Source of the DNA: CAIWXH01 sp964555675
GTDB taxonomy: Bacteria > Chloroflexota > Chloroflexia > Chloroflexales > Chloroflexaceae
Length of the DNA: 64,000 bases
Direction of reading: 5' to 3'
NCBI GenBank assembly: GCA_964555675.1
Contig: CAZKTU010000003.1
Coordinates: forward strand, 1-64,000
Shown here: positions 50,384 to 58,902 of the stretch, in pieces
Position numbering within the stretch: the stretch's first letter is position 1
Layout of the letters: every line of letters starts with the position of its first letter
Translations under genes and position numbers: made by a program
The notes under the pieces: model-generated
Told to the model about the DNA's origin: nothing
Database searches by the model: none
Seen by the model: only the letters and a program-made list of their open reading frames with translations

Positions 50384-51343
50384 CTATCTCCTGAACACGG
50401 CCGTGATGTTCGAGCCGCGCCGCAGGCGGTCGATCAGCACGAAGTACGGCGCGCAGAGGATCCGCGCCGGCAGGCTGAAGAGGGCCCGGCGCAGCAGGTC
50501 GGCGGCCCGCCCGCGGCCCAGGCGCTCCTCGGCCAGGAACATCAGGCTGGTCATGGTGGCGGCGTGGCTGCCGTAGAAGCAGCTGCGCTCGATCTCGGCC
50601 AGGCCGTGCTCGGCCATCAGGTCGCGCAGCAGTTCGGCTGGGAAGAGGTAGATATGCCGCGGCAGCTCGTAGCCGATCCAGGTGTGGCCGAACAGCCGCC
50701 GGTCGAGGCTATCCAGGTTGGGGTGAGTGATCACCAGCACGCCGCCCGGCCGCAGCAGCCGCGCCGCCTCGGCGATCACCGCGCGCGGGTCGTAGACGTG
50801 CTCGAAGACGTTCCACATGGTGATCGCGTCGAACGAGCCGTCGGCGAATGGCGCCGTGTTGAGGATGGCGACGGCGCCCGCGACCCCGGCCTGCTCGCGG
50901 GCCGCGCTCACCGCGGCCTTGCTGATGTCGATGCTCAGCGCCGACCAGCCGGGCCGACGCCCCATCTCCCAGGCGAAGTCGCCCGTCGAGCCGCCCACGT
51001 CGAGCAGGCGGCCCCTGTCGACATAGCGCGTGACCCGCCCGCAGCGCTTGCGCAGGCCGTAGCGCCGCACCGTGCGGCGCAGCCACGGCTCGGTGAGCAG
51101 GCCGGGGATGTACTCGGGGTACTCCTCTGAAGGGTAGAGGTGGTGGATGGTGGCCGCGCTGGGCCGCGGGTGCTGGTAGACCACCCCGCAGCCGGCGCAG
51201 CGGTTCATGGTGTACAGCGTGTCGCCGCCCAGGAACAGGTCGGTGCGCCAGGCGATCGGCTGGGGGGCATCGGCGCCGCAGATCTCGCAGGGCGGACGCT
51301 CGAGCTCGACGCCGGGCGGCGCCTGCTGGGTCATACTCGCCAT
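50384..51343 (-). CDS. SAM-dependent methyltransferase with zinc-ribbon N-terminus
   Basis: The protein has 319 residues; the ATG overlaps the upstream stop by one base (TGATG). Two CxxC pairs (C19/C22 and C49/C52) form a zinc ribbon. The Rossmann core follows with LLDVGGSTGDF (about 113-123) as SAM motif I and the FDAITMWNVFEHVYDPRAVI loop. Such two-part methyltransferases modify sugars or lipid-linked saccharides in glycan clusters. It is the fifth gene of the operon. Confidence 0.82.
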   Translation of the reverse strand: MASMTQQAPPGVELERPPCEICGADAPQPIAWRTDLFLGGDTLYTMNRCAGCGVVYQHPRPSAATIHHLYPSEEYPEYIPGLLTEPWLRRTVRRYGLRKRCGRVTRYVDRGRLLDVGGSTGDFAWEMGRRPGWSALSIDISKAAVSAAREQAGVAGAVAILNTAPFADGSFDAITMWNVFEHVYDPRAVIAEAARLLRPGGVLVITHPNLDSLDRRLFGHTWIGYELPRHIYLFPAELLRDLMAEHGLAEIERSCFYGSHAATMTSLMFLAEERLGRGRAADLLRRALFSLPARILCAPYFVLIDRLRRGSNITAVFRR

Positions 51344-52254
51344 CAGCTGCTCCACGCCGGGCGCAGGTCGTCGCTCAGCTCGGCGGCCATGCCCGTGCGC
51401 ACGCCCTCGAGGAAGGTGGGCAGGCTGCGCAGGTTGCCCTTGACTGTCTCGCGCAGCAGCACCCAGGCCACATAACGCCGCAGCAGGCCGTCGTCGTGGT
51501 GCTTGCGGTGGTAGCGCACACAGCTCTGGCCGAAGACCTTCCACCAGCGCAGCGATTTGGGGCTGTTCTTGGTGCTGCGCGAGACCTTGTGCCACAGGCG
51601 GGCCTCGGCCGCGTAGACGATGCCGAAGCCCGCCTTGCGCGCCTCCATGCAGAAATCCCAGTCGTCGTAATAGAAGAAGTAGCCCTCGTCGAAGGCCACC
51701 TGCTCGGCCAGTTCGCGGGTGAGCAGCAGGCAGCAGCTCGGCGCGAACTCGATCTGCGTGTCCTCGGCGAAGGCCGGGCCGTCGTGCTGCTGGCGGCCGC
51801 GCATCACGATGTTCGAGGGCATCCAGCGGGCGTAGGCCCCCGCCGACCAGATCCGGTCGCGCTCTTCGTAGTAGAAGATCTTGGGCATCACCACGCCGCA
51901 GCGGGGCCATGCGCGCTGGGCGGCGACCATGCGTGTGACAAACATCGGGTCGCAGTCGAGGTCGTTGTTCATGGGCACGACGTAGGCCGCGCCCCGCGCC
52001 AGGGCGGCCTGGATGCCGGCGTTGTAGCCCGCGGCGATGCCCAGGTTGCGCTCGCAGCGCAGCAGCTCGGCCTCGGGGTGCTCGGCGGCGATCCGGGCTG
52101 GGCTGTCGTCGCTCGAGGCATTGTCGACCACCAGCACCCGATAGTGCGGGTAGGCCAGCAGGCGCAGCGACTCGAGGCACTCGTGGGTGTCGCCGTAGCC
52201 GTTCCAGTTGAGCACCACCAGGTAGACCAGGGGCGCCGTCGTCGCTTCGCTCAT
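51343..52254 (-). CDS. Glycosyltransferase family 2
   Basis: The protein has 303 residues. The GT-A fold is recognised by VYLVVLNWNGYGDTHECLES (about 10-29), VLVVDNASSDDSPA, and the NNDLDCDP nucleotide/metal loop. The later YYDDWDFCMEARKAGF is the acceptor-loop (D/E)D(x)D(F)C motif. It transfers a sugar from a nucleotide donor in the cytoplasm, typically in surface-polysaccharide synthesis. Its start overlaps the preceding gene's stop by 4 bases (ATGA). Confidence 0.9.
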   Translation of the reverse strand: MSEATTAPLVYLVVLNWNGYGDTHECLESLRLLAYPHYRVLVVDNASSDDSPARIAAEHPEAELLRCERNLGIAAGYNAGIQAALARGAAYVVPMNNDLDCDPMFVTRMVAAQRAWPRCGVVMPKIFYYEERDRIWSAGAYARWMPSNIVMRGRQQHDGPAFAEDTQIEFAPSCCLLLTRELAEQVAFDEGYFFYYDDWDFCMEARKAGFGIVYAAEARLWHKVSRSTKNSPKSLRWWKVFGQSCVRYHRKHHDDGLLRRYVAWVLLRETVKGNLRSLPTFLEGVRTGMAAELSDDLRPAWSS

Positions 52255-53477
52255 AGGCTCGTTGTATGATCCCCCGACGTGTGGCTCGGGTCGTAGACTG
52301 TCGCCCAGAGGCTGGCCAGGCGCGGCCAGTCGTAGCGTAGGGCGTGGGCGCGGCCAGCCGCTGCCAGGGCCTGGCGGCGCGGCTCGTCGCGCAGTAGGGC
52401 GTTGATCGCCTCGGCCAGGGCCGTCGGGTCGCCGGGCCGCACCAGGGCGCCGGCCCTGCCTGCGTCGAGAAGCTCGCTCCTGTCGCCCACCGCCCCGGTG
52501 ATCACCGGCACCCCGAGGGCCATGCTCTCGAAGAGCTTGAGCGGCGAGCGGGCCCGGGCCACGGGGTCGTCGCGCACCGGGTCGACGCTCAGCTCGGCCA
52601 GGGCCAGAAAGGCGGCCACGGCCGGGTGGGGCAGCTGCCCGGTAAAGTATACCCGATCTCCTAGCCCGCGCCGCCCGACCAGCTCGCGCAGGGCCGGCAG
52701 GTCCTCGCCGCCCCCGATCAGCAGCAGGTCGGCCTCGGGGCAGGCCGCCGCCACGGCGACGAAGGCCTCGACCAGCAGATCGACCGGGTGGTTCTGCAGG
52801 GCCAGGGTGCCGGCGTAGGCCACCACCCGCCGGCCCGCGAGCCCCAGGCTGGCCCGCAGGGCTGCCAGCCGTTGCCCATCAGGCGGGGCGAAGCGCGCCA
52901 GCTCGACCCCGTTGGGCACGACCACAACTCGGCGCGCGCCGGCCCGGGCGACCTCGTCGGCCAGGTGGCGCGTATTCACGGTCACGCCGGCGGCGAGGCG
53001 CGGCAGCAGCCCCTGCCAGAAGGCGAAGACCGCCCGCTGCCAGCCCGCCGTCAGCCGATTGCCGCGCACCTCGTCGTCGTCGCAGTCGACGTAGAAGGGC
53101 CTGCGCCGCAGCAGGCTCACGGCCGCCAGGGCCGCCAGGCCGTTCACCGGCTGGGGCTTGCCCAGGTGGTAGACCTCGGCGGGCGAGCAGATCACGCCCC
53201 AGATCATGCCCAGGGTCGCCCCCGCTAGCACGCGCAGCAGGGCCAGGGGCCCGAAGCGCTGGGGCACGCTGCCCGCCTTGCGGGCGTGCATCTGGCCGAC
53301 GTACCAGACCTCGACCCCGTCCTCAACATAGCGCCGCCGCTCGCAGCTCGCCAGGTCGGGGTGCAGGGCCAGCAGGCGCACCTTGTGGCCCATGGCCGCC
53401 AGGCCGCGGGCGATCTGGAAGTAGCGTCGTCCCGAGGGGCGCTCGACGCCCATGATCATCAGGAAGGTGATGCGCAT
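52251..53477 (-). CDS. Glycosyltransferase family 4
   Basis: The protein has 408 residues from the ATG at 53477. The GT-B layout is visible: an N-terminal domain with SGRRYFQIARGLAAMGHKVRLL, then a C-terminal nucleotide-sugar-binding half with VVAYAGTLALQNHP and RARSPLKLFESMALGVPVI, where the glutamates bind the donor ribose and phosphates. These retaining enzymes build oligosaccharides on lipid carriers. It is the third gene of the operon. Confidence 0.88.
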   Translation of the reverse strand: MRITFLMIMGVERPSGRRYFQIARGLAAMGHKVRLLALHPDLASCERRRYVEDGVEVWYVGQMHARKAGSVPQRFGPLALLRVLAGATLGMIWGVICSPAEVYHLGKPQPVNGLAALAAVSLLRRRPFYVDCDDDEVRGNRLTAGWQRAVFAFWQGLLPRLAAGVTVNTRHLADEVARAGARRVVVVPNGVELARFAPPDGQRLAALRASLGLAGRRVVAYAGTLALQNHPVDLLVEAFVAVAAACPEADLLLIGGGEDLPALRELVGRRGLGDRVYFTGQLPHPAVAAFLALAELSVDPVRDDPVARARSPLKLFESMALGVPVITGAVGDRSELLDAGRAGALVRPGDPTALAEAINALLRDEPRRQALAAAGRAHALRYDWPRLASLWATVYDPSHTSGDHTTSL

Positions 53478-53494
53478 CGTGGCGGCTACATCCT

Positions 53495-54658
53495 TCAATC
53501 GCTCGGCACGCCCAGGTCGCGGGCGGTCTGCTCGAGGGTCGCGACCAGCTGCCGCCACGAGAAGGTCTGCTCGGCGGCCACGCGGCGCACCTGCTCGCTC
53601 ATCGGCCCGGCCAGGCCCTGCTCGAAGTAGCGCACGATCGCCTGGGCCAGGGCCTGCTCGTCCTGGGGCGGCACGATCAGCCCGGTCACGCCGTCCTCGA
53701 CCACCTCGTGCAGGCCGCCGACTCTGGTCGTGATCACCGGCTTGCCGAAGCCGAAGGCCAGCTGCACCACCGCGCTCTGGGTCGCTGAGACATAGGGCAG
53801 CACCACGGCGTCGGCCAGCTCGAAGTAGGGCTGCAGATCCTCGTTGGGCACGTAGCGGTTGACGATGGTCATGGCGTCGCTGACCCCGAACTCGTCGGCG
53901 TAGCGCTGGTAGAACTCGGGGGCCGTCCAGAACTCGCCGACCACCAGCAGGTGGGCGTTCACCCGCTCGCGCACCGAGCGCATGGCCTGGATCAGGTACT
54001 CGAGGCCTTTGTACGGCCGCACGAAGCCGAAGAAGAGCACGATCGGCGCGTCTGCGGGCAGGCCCAGCTCGCGCCGCAGGTCGCGCGGGGCGTGCTGGTG
54101 CGGCTGCTCGCCGAGCGAGGCGTAGGTCGGGATGGCGGCTTTGTACACGTTGGCGGTGGGCAGCAGGGCCAGCAGGCGGTAGCGGTCCTGCTCGCTGTGC
54201 ACCACCAGGGCGTCGCCGCGGCGCAGCACGGTCAGGGCCAGACGCCGGTCGATCACCCCGCCGCCCTCGTGGGGCACCACATTGTGGCAGATGATCACGA
54301 TCTTGATCTGGGTATTGCGCTTGATCAGGTGGGCGATCGTGGTCAGGCAGGGCGTCCAGTAGGGCACCCACCACTGCAGCACCAGCAGGTCGGGCTGCTC
54401 GGCCCGCACGCGCCGGTAGAGCCGCCACCAGGTGAGCGGGTTGCTCGGGTCGAGGATGTACTCGCAGTCGACCCGCAGGGGCGCGTCGCTCGGGTCGCGG
54501 TCGCTCTTGCCCGGGAAGAGCCAGCGCGGGTACTGGCGGGTAAACGAGAGCAGCGGCGCCCGGTGGCCTGCCTCGCGCAGGTGCTGCACGAGCAGGGTGG
54601 TATAGTGGGCGATGCCGCCCCTGAAGGGGTAGGTCGGCCCGACGACGCAGATCCGCAC
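53495..54658 (-). CDS. Glycosyltransferase family 4
   Basis: The protein has 387 residues; the GTG start shares a base with the preceding stop (TAGTG). The N-terminal GT-B half begins ICVVGPTYPFRGGIAHYTTLL, the glycine-rich loop of retaining GT4 enzymes. The C-terminal half has VLFFGFVRPYKGLEYLIQAM and AFGFGKPVITTRVGGLHEVVEDG, with the donor-binding E. The sugar donor is unknown. It works with the other transferases of the operon. Confidence 0.9.
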   Translation of the reverse strand: MRICVVGPTYPFRGGIAHYTTLLVQHLREAGHRAPLLSFTRQYPRWLFPGKSDRDPSDAPLRVDCEYILDPSNPLTWWRLYRRVRAEQPDLLVLQWWVPYWTPCLTTIAHLIKRNTQIKIVIICHNVVPHEGGGVIDRRLALTVLRRGDALVVHSEQDRYRLLALLPTANVYKAAIPTYASLGEQPHQHAPRDLRRELGLPADAPIVLFFGFVRPYKGLEYLIQAMRSVRERVNAHLLVVGEFWTAPEFYQRYADEFGVSDAMTIVNRYVPNEDLQPYFELADAVVLPYVSATQSAVVQLAFGFGKPVITTRVGGLHEVVEDGVTGLIVPPQDEQALAQAIVRYFEQGLAGPMSEQVRRVAAEQTFSWRQLVATLEQTARDLGVPSD

Positions 54659-56691
54659 TAGCGCACCCTCCAGATTGTTACCCCATCGCGGCTGTAGACG
54701 CGCTCGTAGCTGGGCGAGGCGTCGATGCGCGCCGGGTCGAGGTACTCGGCCGCCGGGTTGGCCGCGGGGCCGTCGTAGATGTATTCGTAGCCCGCCGCGC
54801 GTAGCGCCGCCGCGGCCGCGGGGCTGTCGACCGGGTGGTCGAGGACGGCGCGGTTGCGCTCGATCACCAGCTGCATGTACTCGGGCTGCTCGGCGGCCTC
54901 GAAGCCGTACGAGATCGGGTCGAGGTTGGTGCGCCTGCCGCTCAGGAAGGGCAGCCACCACCCGCCGTCGGTGCCGACGTAGATCGCCCCGCCGTAGGCC
55001 GGGAAGCTATTGACGAAGACGCTGGACTCGGGCGGGACATTCGCGCGCACCCAGGCCGCGCCCGCCAGGTCGGCCGGCGCGAGTAGCTGGAAGCCCTGGT
55101 CGACGATGCGCGACTGGTAGCCCAGGCCCCAGGCTGCCAGGCAGGCCGCCGCAAGCAATTCGAGCGGCAGCAGAGCCCTGATCGCCCCCGGCGCGAAGCG
55201 CGCGGCCAGCCAGCCGAGCCCGTCGAAGATGGCGGCGACGCCCGCGCCGGCCAGGGGGCAGAGCACCAGGTAGGCCCCCAGCACCGCCGTAAAGCTCGAG
55301 ATGATCCCCGCGCCGTTGAGCCCGATCAGGAAGGGGTTGGCCGCCAGCCAGACCAGCCCGCCCCAGAGCGGCAGCAGCAGGCCCGACCAGCGCCGGCGGG
55401 CGAGCAGCCAGACGATCCCGAGGACGGCCAGGGGCAGCAGCCCGTGGGCGATGGCCCGCTCGAGGTCCACCGCCGACTGGTCGTTGCCGGTCTCGGTGCC
55501 GATGTTGTTGGCCAGGAAGTAGCCGGCCAGGCGCAGCATCTGGCCCTCGCGGATGCGCAGCAGCCAGGGCAGCGCGATCAGCAGCGCGGCGCTGCCGGCC
55601 ACCATGCCGCCGAGGCTCAGGCGGGCCAGGGCCTGCCACGAGCGCACCCTGGTCGCCAGGGTGTACAGGCTGTAGAGTAGCACGAAGCACGCGGCGAAGA
55701 TCGCGATGCGGTAGTGGCTGAGGGCGAGCCCCGCCGTGGCCAGGGCCGCCAGGGCTGCCGGGCGGGGCAACTCGCGCCAGCTGCCGGTCGCCGCCCGGTC
55801 GATCAGCAGCATCCAGGCGAAGCAGGCGGCCGGCAGCACCGTCTGGCCGGCCAGCTGGGTGTAGCGCCCCCAGTTGACATAGTATGCGGGGAAGATACTG
55901 ACCAGGGCCACCAGGCCGGCGGCCCAGAGGGCCGCGCGACTCTCGCCCAGCAGGCGTCGCGCCAGCAGGAAGATCCCCGGCGCGGCCAGGGCCCCCAGGA
56001 TCTGCCCCACGGCCACGACGCTCAGCGTAAGCGGGTAGCCGCTGAGCCAGCTGAGCCATGCGGCCAGGCTATGAAAGCCGAAGTGGTAGGTCAGGGTGGT
56101 GAGGGGCGCGTAGGGTTGCCACGAGCGGAACAGGCCGCCATTGTCGACCAGCAGCTGGGCGATCACGGTGTGGTGGTACGAGTCGCCGAACAGGCCCGCC
56201 GGCAGCTCGCGCACGGCGTAGAGCCGCACCGCCAGGGCCAGGGCCGTGATCGTCAGCAGGGCGGCCAGCTCGGGCCCGGGCCGGCGCAGCTGCGCGAAGG
56301 GCGCCGCGCCGGCAGCCGGCCAGAGCGCAATTGCGGCGCAGAGCGCCAGTACGCCCCAGCAGAGCCAGGGGCCCCAGGCGAGGCCGACGAGATCGGCCAG
56401 CAGCAGCAGCAGCGGCGGGGCCGCGCAGCTCAGGCCGACGGCGGCCGCGAAACGCTCGGCCCCGCCCAGGGCGGCGGGCGCGAGCAGGCGCAGGGCGGCG
56501 AGCCCGGGCAGGATGAAGAGGGCGCTGGCGGCGATGACGGCGAGGGGCGCGCCGAAGAAGGCGGCCGGCAGCCAGACGAAGATTCCGGGCGCGCCGACGA
56601 GCAGGGCGGCGATCACGAGCAGGGCCGCCAGCAAGCCGAGCCGCCCGCGCGCCGACGCGCGGTGATATTCGACTGTGGCGACGTGGTCCAT
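54658..56691 (-). CDS. GT-C-type polytopic membrane protein, paralog 2
   Basis: The protein has 677 residues from the ATG at 56691. About 12-14 spans follow a short cytoplasmic start. A DSYHHTVIAQL loop (about 175-186) and SIFPAYYVNWGRYTQLAGQT are the same motifs as in the 37302-39350 protein, and the soluble C-terminus also matches (VFVNSFPAYGGAIYVGTDGG). It opens the glycan operon and has its own promoter. A transferase of lipid-linked sugars on the outer face is the most economical reading; the experimental substrate is unknown. Confidence 0.7.
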   Translation of the reverse strand: MDHVATVEYHRASARGRLGLLAALLVIAALLVGAPGIFVWLPAAFFGAPLAVIAASALFILPGLAALRLLAPAALGGAERFAAAVGLSCAAPPLLLLLADLVGLAWGPWLCWGVLALCAAIALWPAAGAAPFAQLRRPGPELAALLTITALALAVRLYAVRELPAGLFGDSYHHTVIAQLLVDNGGLFRSWQPYAPLTTLTYHFGFHSLAAWLSWLSGYPLTLSVVAVGQILGALAAPGIFLLARRLLGESRAALWAAGLVALVSIFPAYYVNWGRYTQLAGQTVLPAACFAWMLLIDRAATGSWRELPRPAALAALATAGLALSHYRIAIFAACFVLLYSLYTLATRVRSWQALARLSLGGMVAGSAALLIALPWLLRIREGQMLRLAGYFLANNIGTETGNDQSAVDLERAIAHGLLPLAVLGIVWLLARRRWSGLLLPLWGGLVWLAANPFLIGLNGAGIISSFTAVLGAYLVLCPLAGAGVAAIFDGLGWLAARFAPGAIRALLPLELLAAACLAAWGLGYQSRIVDQGFQLLAPADLAGAAWVRANVPPESSVFVNSFPAYGGAIYVGTDGGWWLPFLSGRRTNLDPISYGFEAAEQPEYMQLVIERNRAVLDHPVDSPAAAAALRAAGYEYIYDGPAANPAAEYLDPARIDASPSYERVYSRDGVTIWRVR

Positions 56692-56727
56692 GCTCAGTTC
56701 CCGGCCAGCCCGCCTGGCCGACGGGCG

Positions 56728-56736
56728 ATTATACCA
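56728..56736 (-). promoter_or_regulatory. Extended -10 of the glycan operon
   Basis: Minus strand TGGTATAAT between the phosphatase stop and the first operon gene; leader about 30 nt. Confidence 0.65.
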
Positions 56737-56749
56737 CGGGCGCCCCGGC

Positions 56750-57223
56750 TCAGCCGAGCTGCTGCTCGTACTCGCGCAGGCGCCCGACCTGGGCCGGGTT
56801 GGGCCCGATGATCGGCCGCGCCGCGCGCACGTGGTCGAGAGCCTCGCGGTGGCCGATCCGTCGGCTCGCCACCAGGTACGCCGCAGCCATGATCGGCGCT
56901 CGCCCCACGCCCGCGTGGCAGTGGACGAACACCGGCAGGTTGTCGCCATGGGCCGCTTCGATAAAGGCTACACCTTCGGCGAGCTGCGCCAGCGTCGGTG
57001 GCGTGAAGTCGGGCACCAGCAGCCGCAGTGTGCGCTCGGGCGGCGGGCCGGCGAACATATCCTCGCGCTCGGCCTGCAGGCTCAGCACGGCGCGCACGCC
57101 CAGGGCCGAGAGCCCGGGCCACTGGTCGGCGCGGAACTGCCCCCCGACAAAGAGCAACGGCTCGACCGGCGAGATATTGAGACCGAAGTAGCGGCGCCAC
57201 TGGGCGCTGACGTAGGTGAGCAT
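56750..57223 (-). CDS. Dual-specificity (tyrosine) protein phosphatase
   Basis: The protein has 157 residues from the ATG at 57223. The P-loop VHCHAGVGRAP carries catalytic C102 and R108, and the general acid is D72 in VPDFTPPT. The size and motifs are those of a minimal DSP. It would dephosphorylate Tyr or Ser/Thr residues or phosphoinositide-like ligands; a role in regulating the adjacent glycan operon (as in Wzb-type control) is possible but unproven. It has its own short intergenic upstream region. Confidence 0.85.
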   Translation of the reverse strand: MLTYVSAQWRRYFGLNISPVEPLLFVGGQFRADQWPGLSALGVRAVLSLQAEREDMFAGPPPERTLRLLVPDFTPPTLAQLAEGVAFIEAAHGDNLPVFVHCHAGVGRAPIMAAAYLVASRRIGHREALDHVRAARPIIGPNPAQVGRLREYEQQLG

Positions 57224-57365
57224 TGCGTCGCCTGGATAAGCTTGGCCGGAAAGTGGGCCCCGGGGCGCATCTATCTTACCATAGGCCTGCCGTGGGCCGT
57301 TCTCGTGTACAATACAGGGTAGCAAATCGCCGTGGCATCCCGTCCGCGGGGCGTCGTTCTTGGGT

Positions 57366-58250
57366 ATGTGGCTCTTTCGAAAAGGCCCTGACATCAGTCG
57401 CGCCACAGCGCGCCCCGTGACTGCCGATGACCTGACTGCCGTCTCACGGCTGCTGCGCGATGGAACGCGTCGCTACTACGGCCTGAGTGGTTCGGACCTG
57501 CCCGACATCCTCGCGGCGGGCCACGGCGCGGCAATCGGCTCGGGCGACGAGCTCTACGCCGTCGCCCTGGTCGGTGCGCCCACCGCCGCGACCTGCTGGC
57601 TGCGCGCCGTGGCTCTGGCCGACGGCGTCGACGTGCGGCCCGCCCTGGCCGTCCTGATCCCGGCGTTGCACCAGATCATGGCGGCCTGCGGGGTGAGCGC
57701 GATCTACTTTGCGAGCGACGAGTCGGCCGACAGCTGGCTGGCCCCCGCGCTTCCGGCCTGCGGCTACCTCAATGAGACCGAGATCCTGGTCTACGAGAAG
57801 GCCCGCTTCGACATCCCCGACGGCGGCAACCCGGCTGTGCAAGTTCGCTCTGCCACAAACGTTGATCTTGCCGAGGTCCTGCGTCTCGACCAGACCTGCT
57901 TCGAGCCTCAGTGGACGAAGGACGATACGGTCCTTGGCCCGGCCATCGAGCTTGGCCCCTACTTTGTGGTGGCCGAGCTCGATGGCGATATCGTCGGCTA
58001 CGCCTTCGCCACCACCCACTTCGGCGGCCGCCTTGTCCACTTGGTGCGGATCGCTGTGTCGCCGCAGCGGCGGGGCGCCCGCATCGGCGTTCGTTTGCTG
58101 GCCGAGGTGGTCGCCTACGCCGGCGAGCAGCGCGCCAATCTTGTGACGCTCAATACGCAGGCCTACAACGTCCATGCCCAGCGGCTCTATCGCTGGTTCG
58201 GCTTTTCAGCCACCGGCGAACGCCAGTTCGTGCTACGCTGTAGCCTGTAG
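57366..58250 (+). CDS. GNAT-family N-acetyltransferase
   Basis: The protein has 294 residues from the ATG at 57366; a TTG two codons earlier is possible. The C-terminal half is a GNAT domain (about 160-294) with RSATNVDLAEVLRLDQTCFE, GYAFATTHFGGRLVHLVRIAVSP and the acetyl-CoA loop RRGARIGVRLLAEV. The first half has weaker GNAT-like strands and may be a degenerate duplicate. The substrate is unknown. TGTACAAT at 57307-57314 is a candidate -10. Confidence 0.82.
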   Translation: MWLFRKGPDISRATARPVTADDLTAVSRLLRDGTRRYYGLSGSDLPDILAAGHGAAIGSGDELYAVALVGAPTAATCWLRAVALADGVDVRPALAVLIPALHQIMAACGVSAIYFASDESADSWLAPALPACGYLNETEILVYEKARFDIPDGGNPAVQVRSATNVDLAEVLRLDQTCFEPQWTKDDTVLGPAIELGPYFVVAELDGDIVGYAFATTHFGGRLVHLVRIAVSPQRRGARIGVRLLAEVVAYAGEQRANLVTLNTQAYNVHAQRLYRWFGFSATGERQFVLRCSL

Positions 58251-58332
58251 CCGGCAGGGTCCGGGGCCACCGTGGCGCCCGCTCGTCACTCAGGCCGCGA
58301 CCGGCCTCTTGCCTTCTCGAAAGGGGATATCC

Positions 58333-58902
58333 GTGCCCCCAAAAGTTGACCCGCGCGACTGGGATCGGCTCTTCCGCCCCAACGCGCCCCGTCGCGGCGG
58401 TCCGCTCCGCGCCCTCGCCAACCTCCTGCTGATCGGCGTCGCCGTCGGCCTTCTGGGCGGCGGGGCGTTCTTCGGGCTGCGCTTCGGCCTCGACCGCGTC
58501 AGGGCCAGCAACGCCGCCACCGCCCAGGCCGTGGGCACGAGCAACGCCGCCATCGTCACCACCCGCACCGCCCGCGCCCTCGAGGCCACCGCCACCGCCG
58601 GCGCCGTCGTCGTCGCGGCCACCCCCACTGTCCCTGCCGCCGTCGAGCCCATTGGCCGGGGCAGCGTGATCGCCGGCGGCAACCTGCGCAACCAGCCCGT
58701 GGTCACCCCCGAGACGGTGATCGGCCAGATCTGCGCCGGCGACCAGATCGACTTCCTCGAGCAGAGCACGGCGGCCGACGGCTCGCTCTGGTACCGGATC
58801 AGGATCACCCAGGTCGCCGCCGACTGCACCCCGCAGCGGGTGACTCTGGGCAGCCTCGGCTGGGCTAGCAGCACCCTGCTCTCGCCGCCCGCTACCCCCT
58901 GA
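58333..58902 (+). CDS. Membrane-anchored SH3-domain protein
   Basis: The protein has 189 residues from the GTG at 58333 (AAAGGGG upstream). A proline/arginine-rich cytoplasmic start, one membrane span (about 28-52), then an Ala/Thr-rich linker (about 60-105) and a C-terminal bacterial SH3-like domain (NLRNQPVVTPETVIGQICAGDQIDFLEQ). SH3b domains bind peptidoglycan or protein ligands; the envelope location fits. Its stop overlaps the convergent GT4 stop by 11 bases. Confidence 0.65.
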   Translation: MPPKVDPRDWDRLFRPNAPRRGGPLRALANLLLIGVAVGLLGGGAFFGLRFGLDRVRASNAATAQAVGTSNAAIVTTRTARALEATATAGAVVVAATPTVPAAVEPIGRGSVIAGGNLRNQPVVTPETVIGQICAGDQIDFLEQSTAADGSLWYRIRITQVAADCTPQRVTLGSLGWASSTLLSPPATP

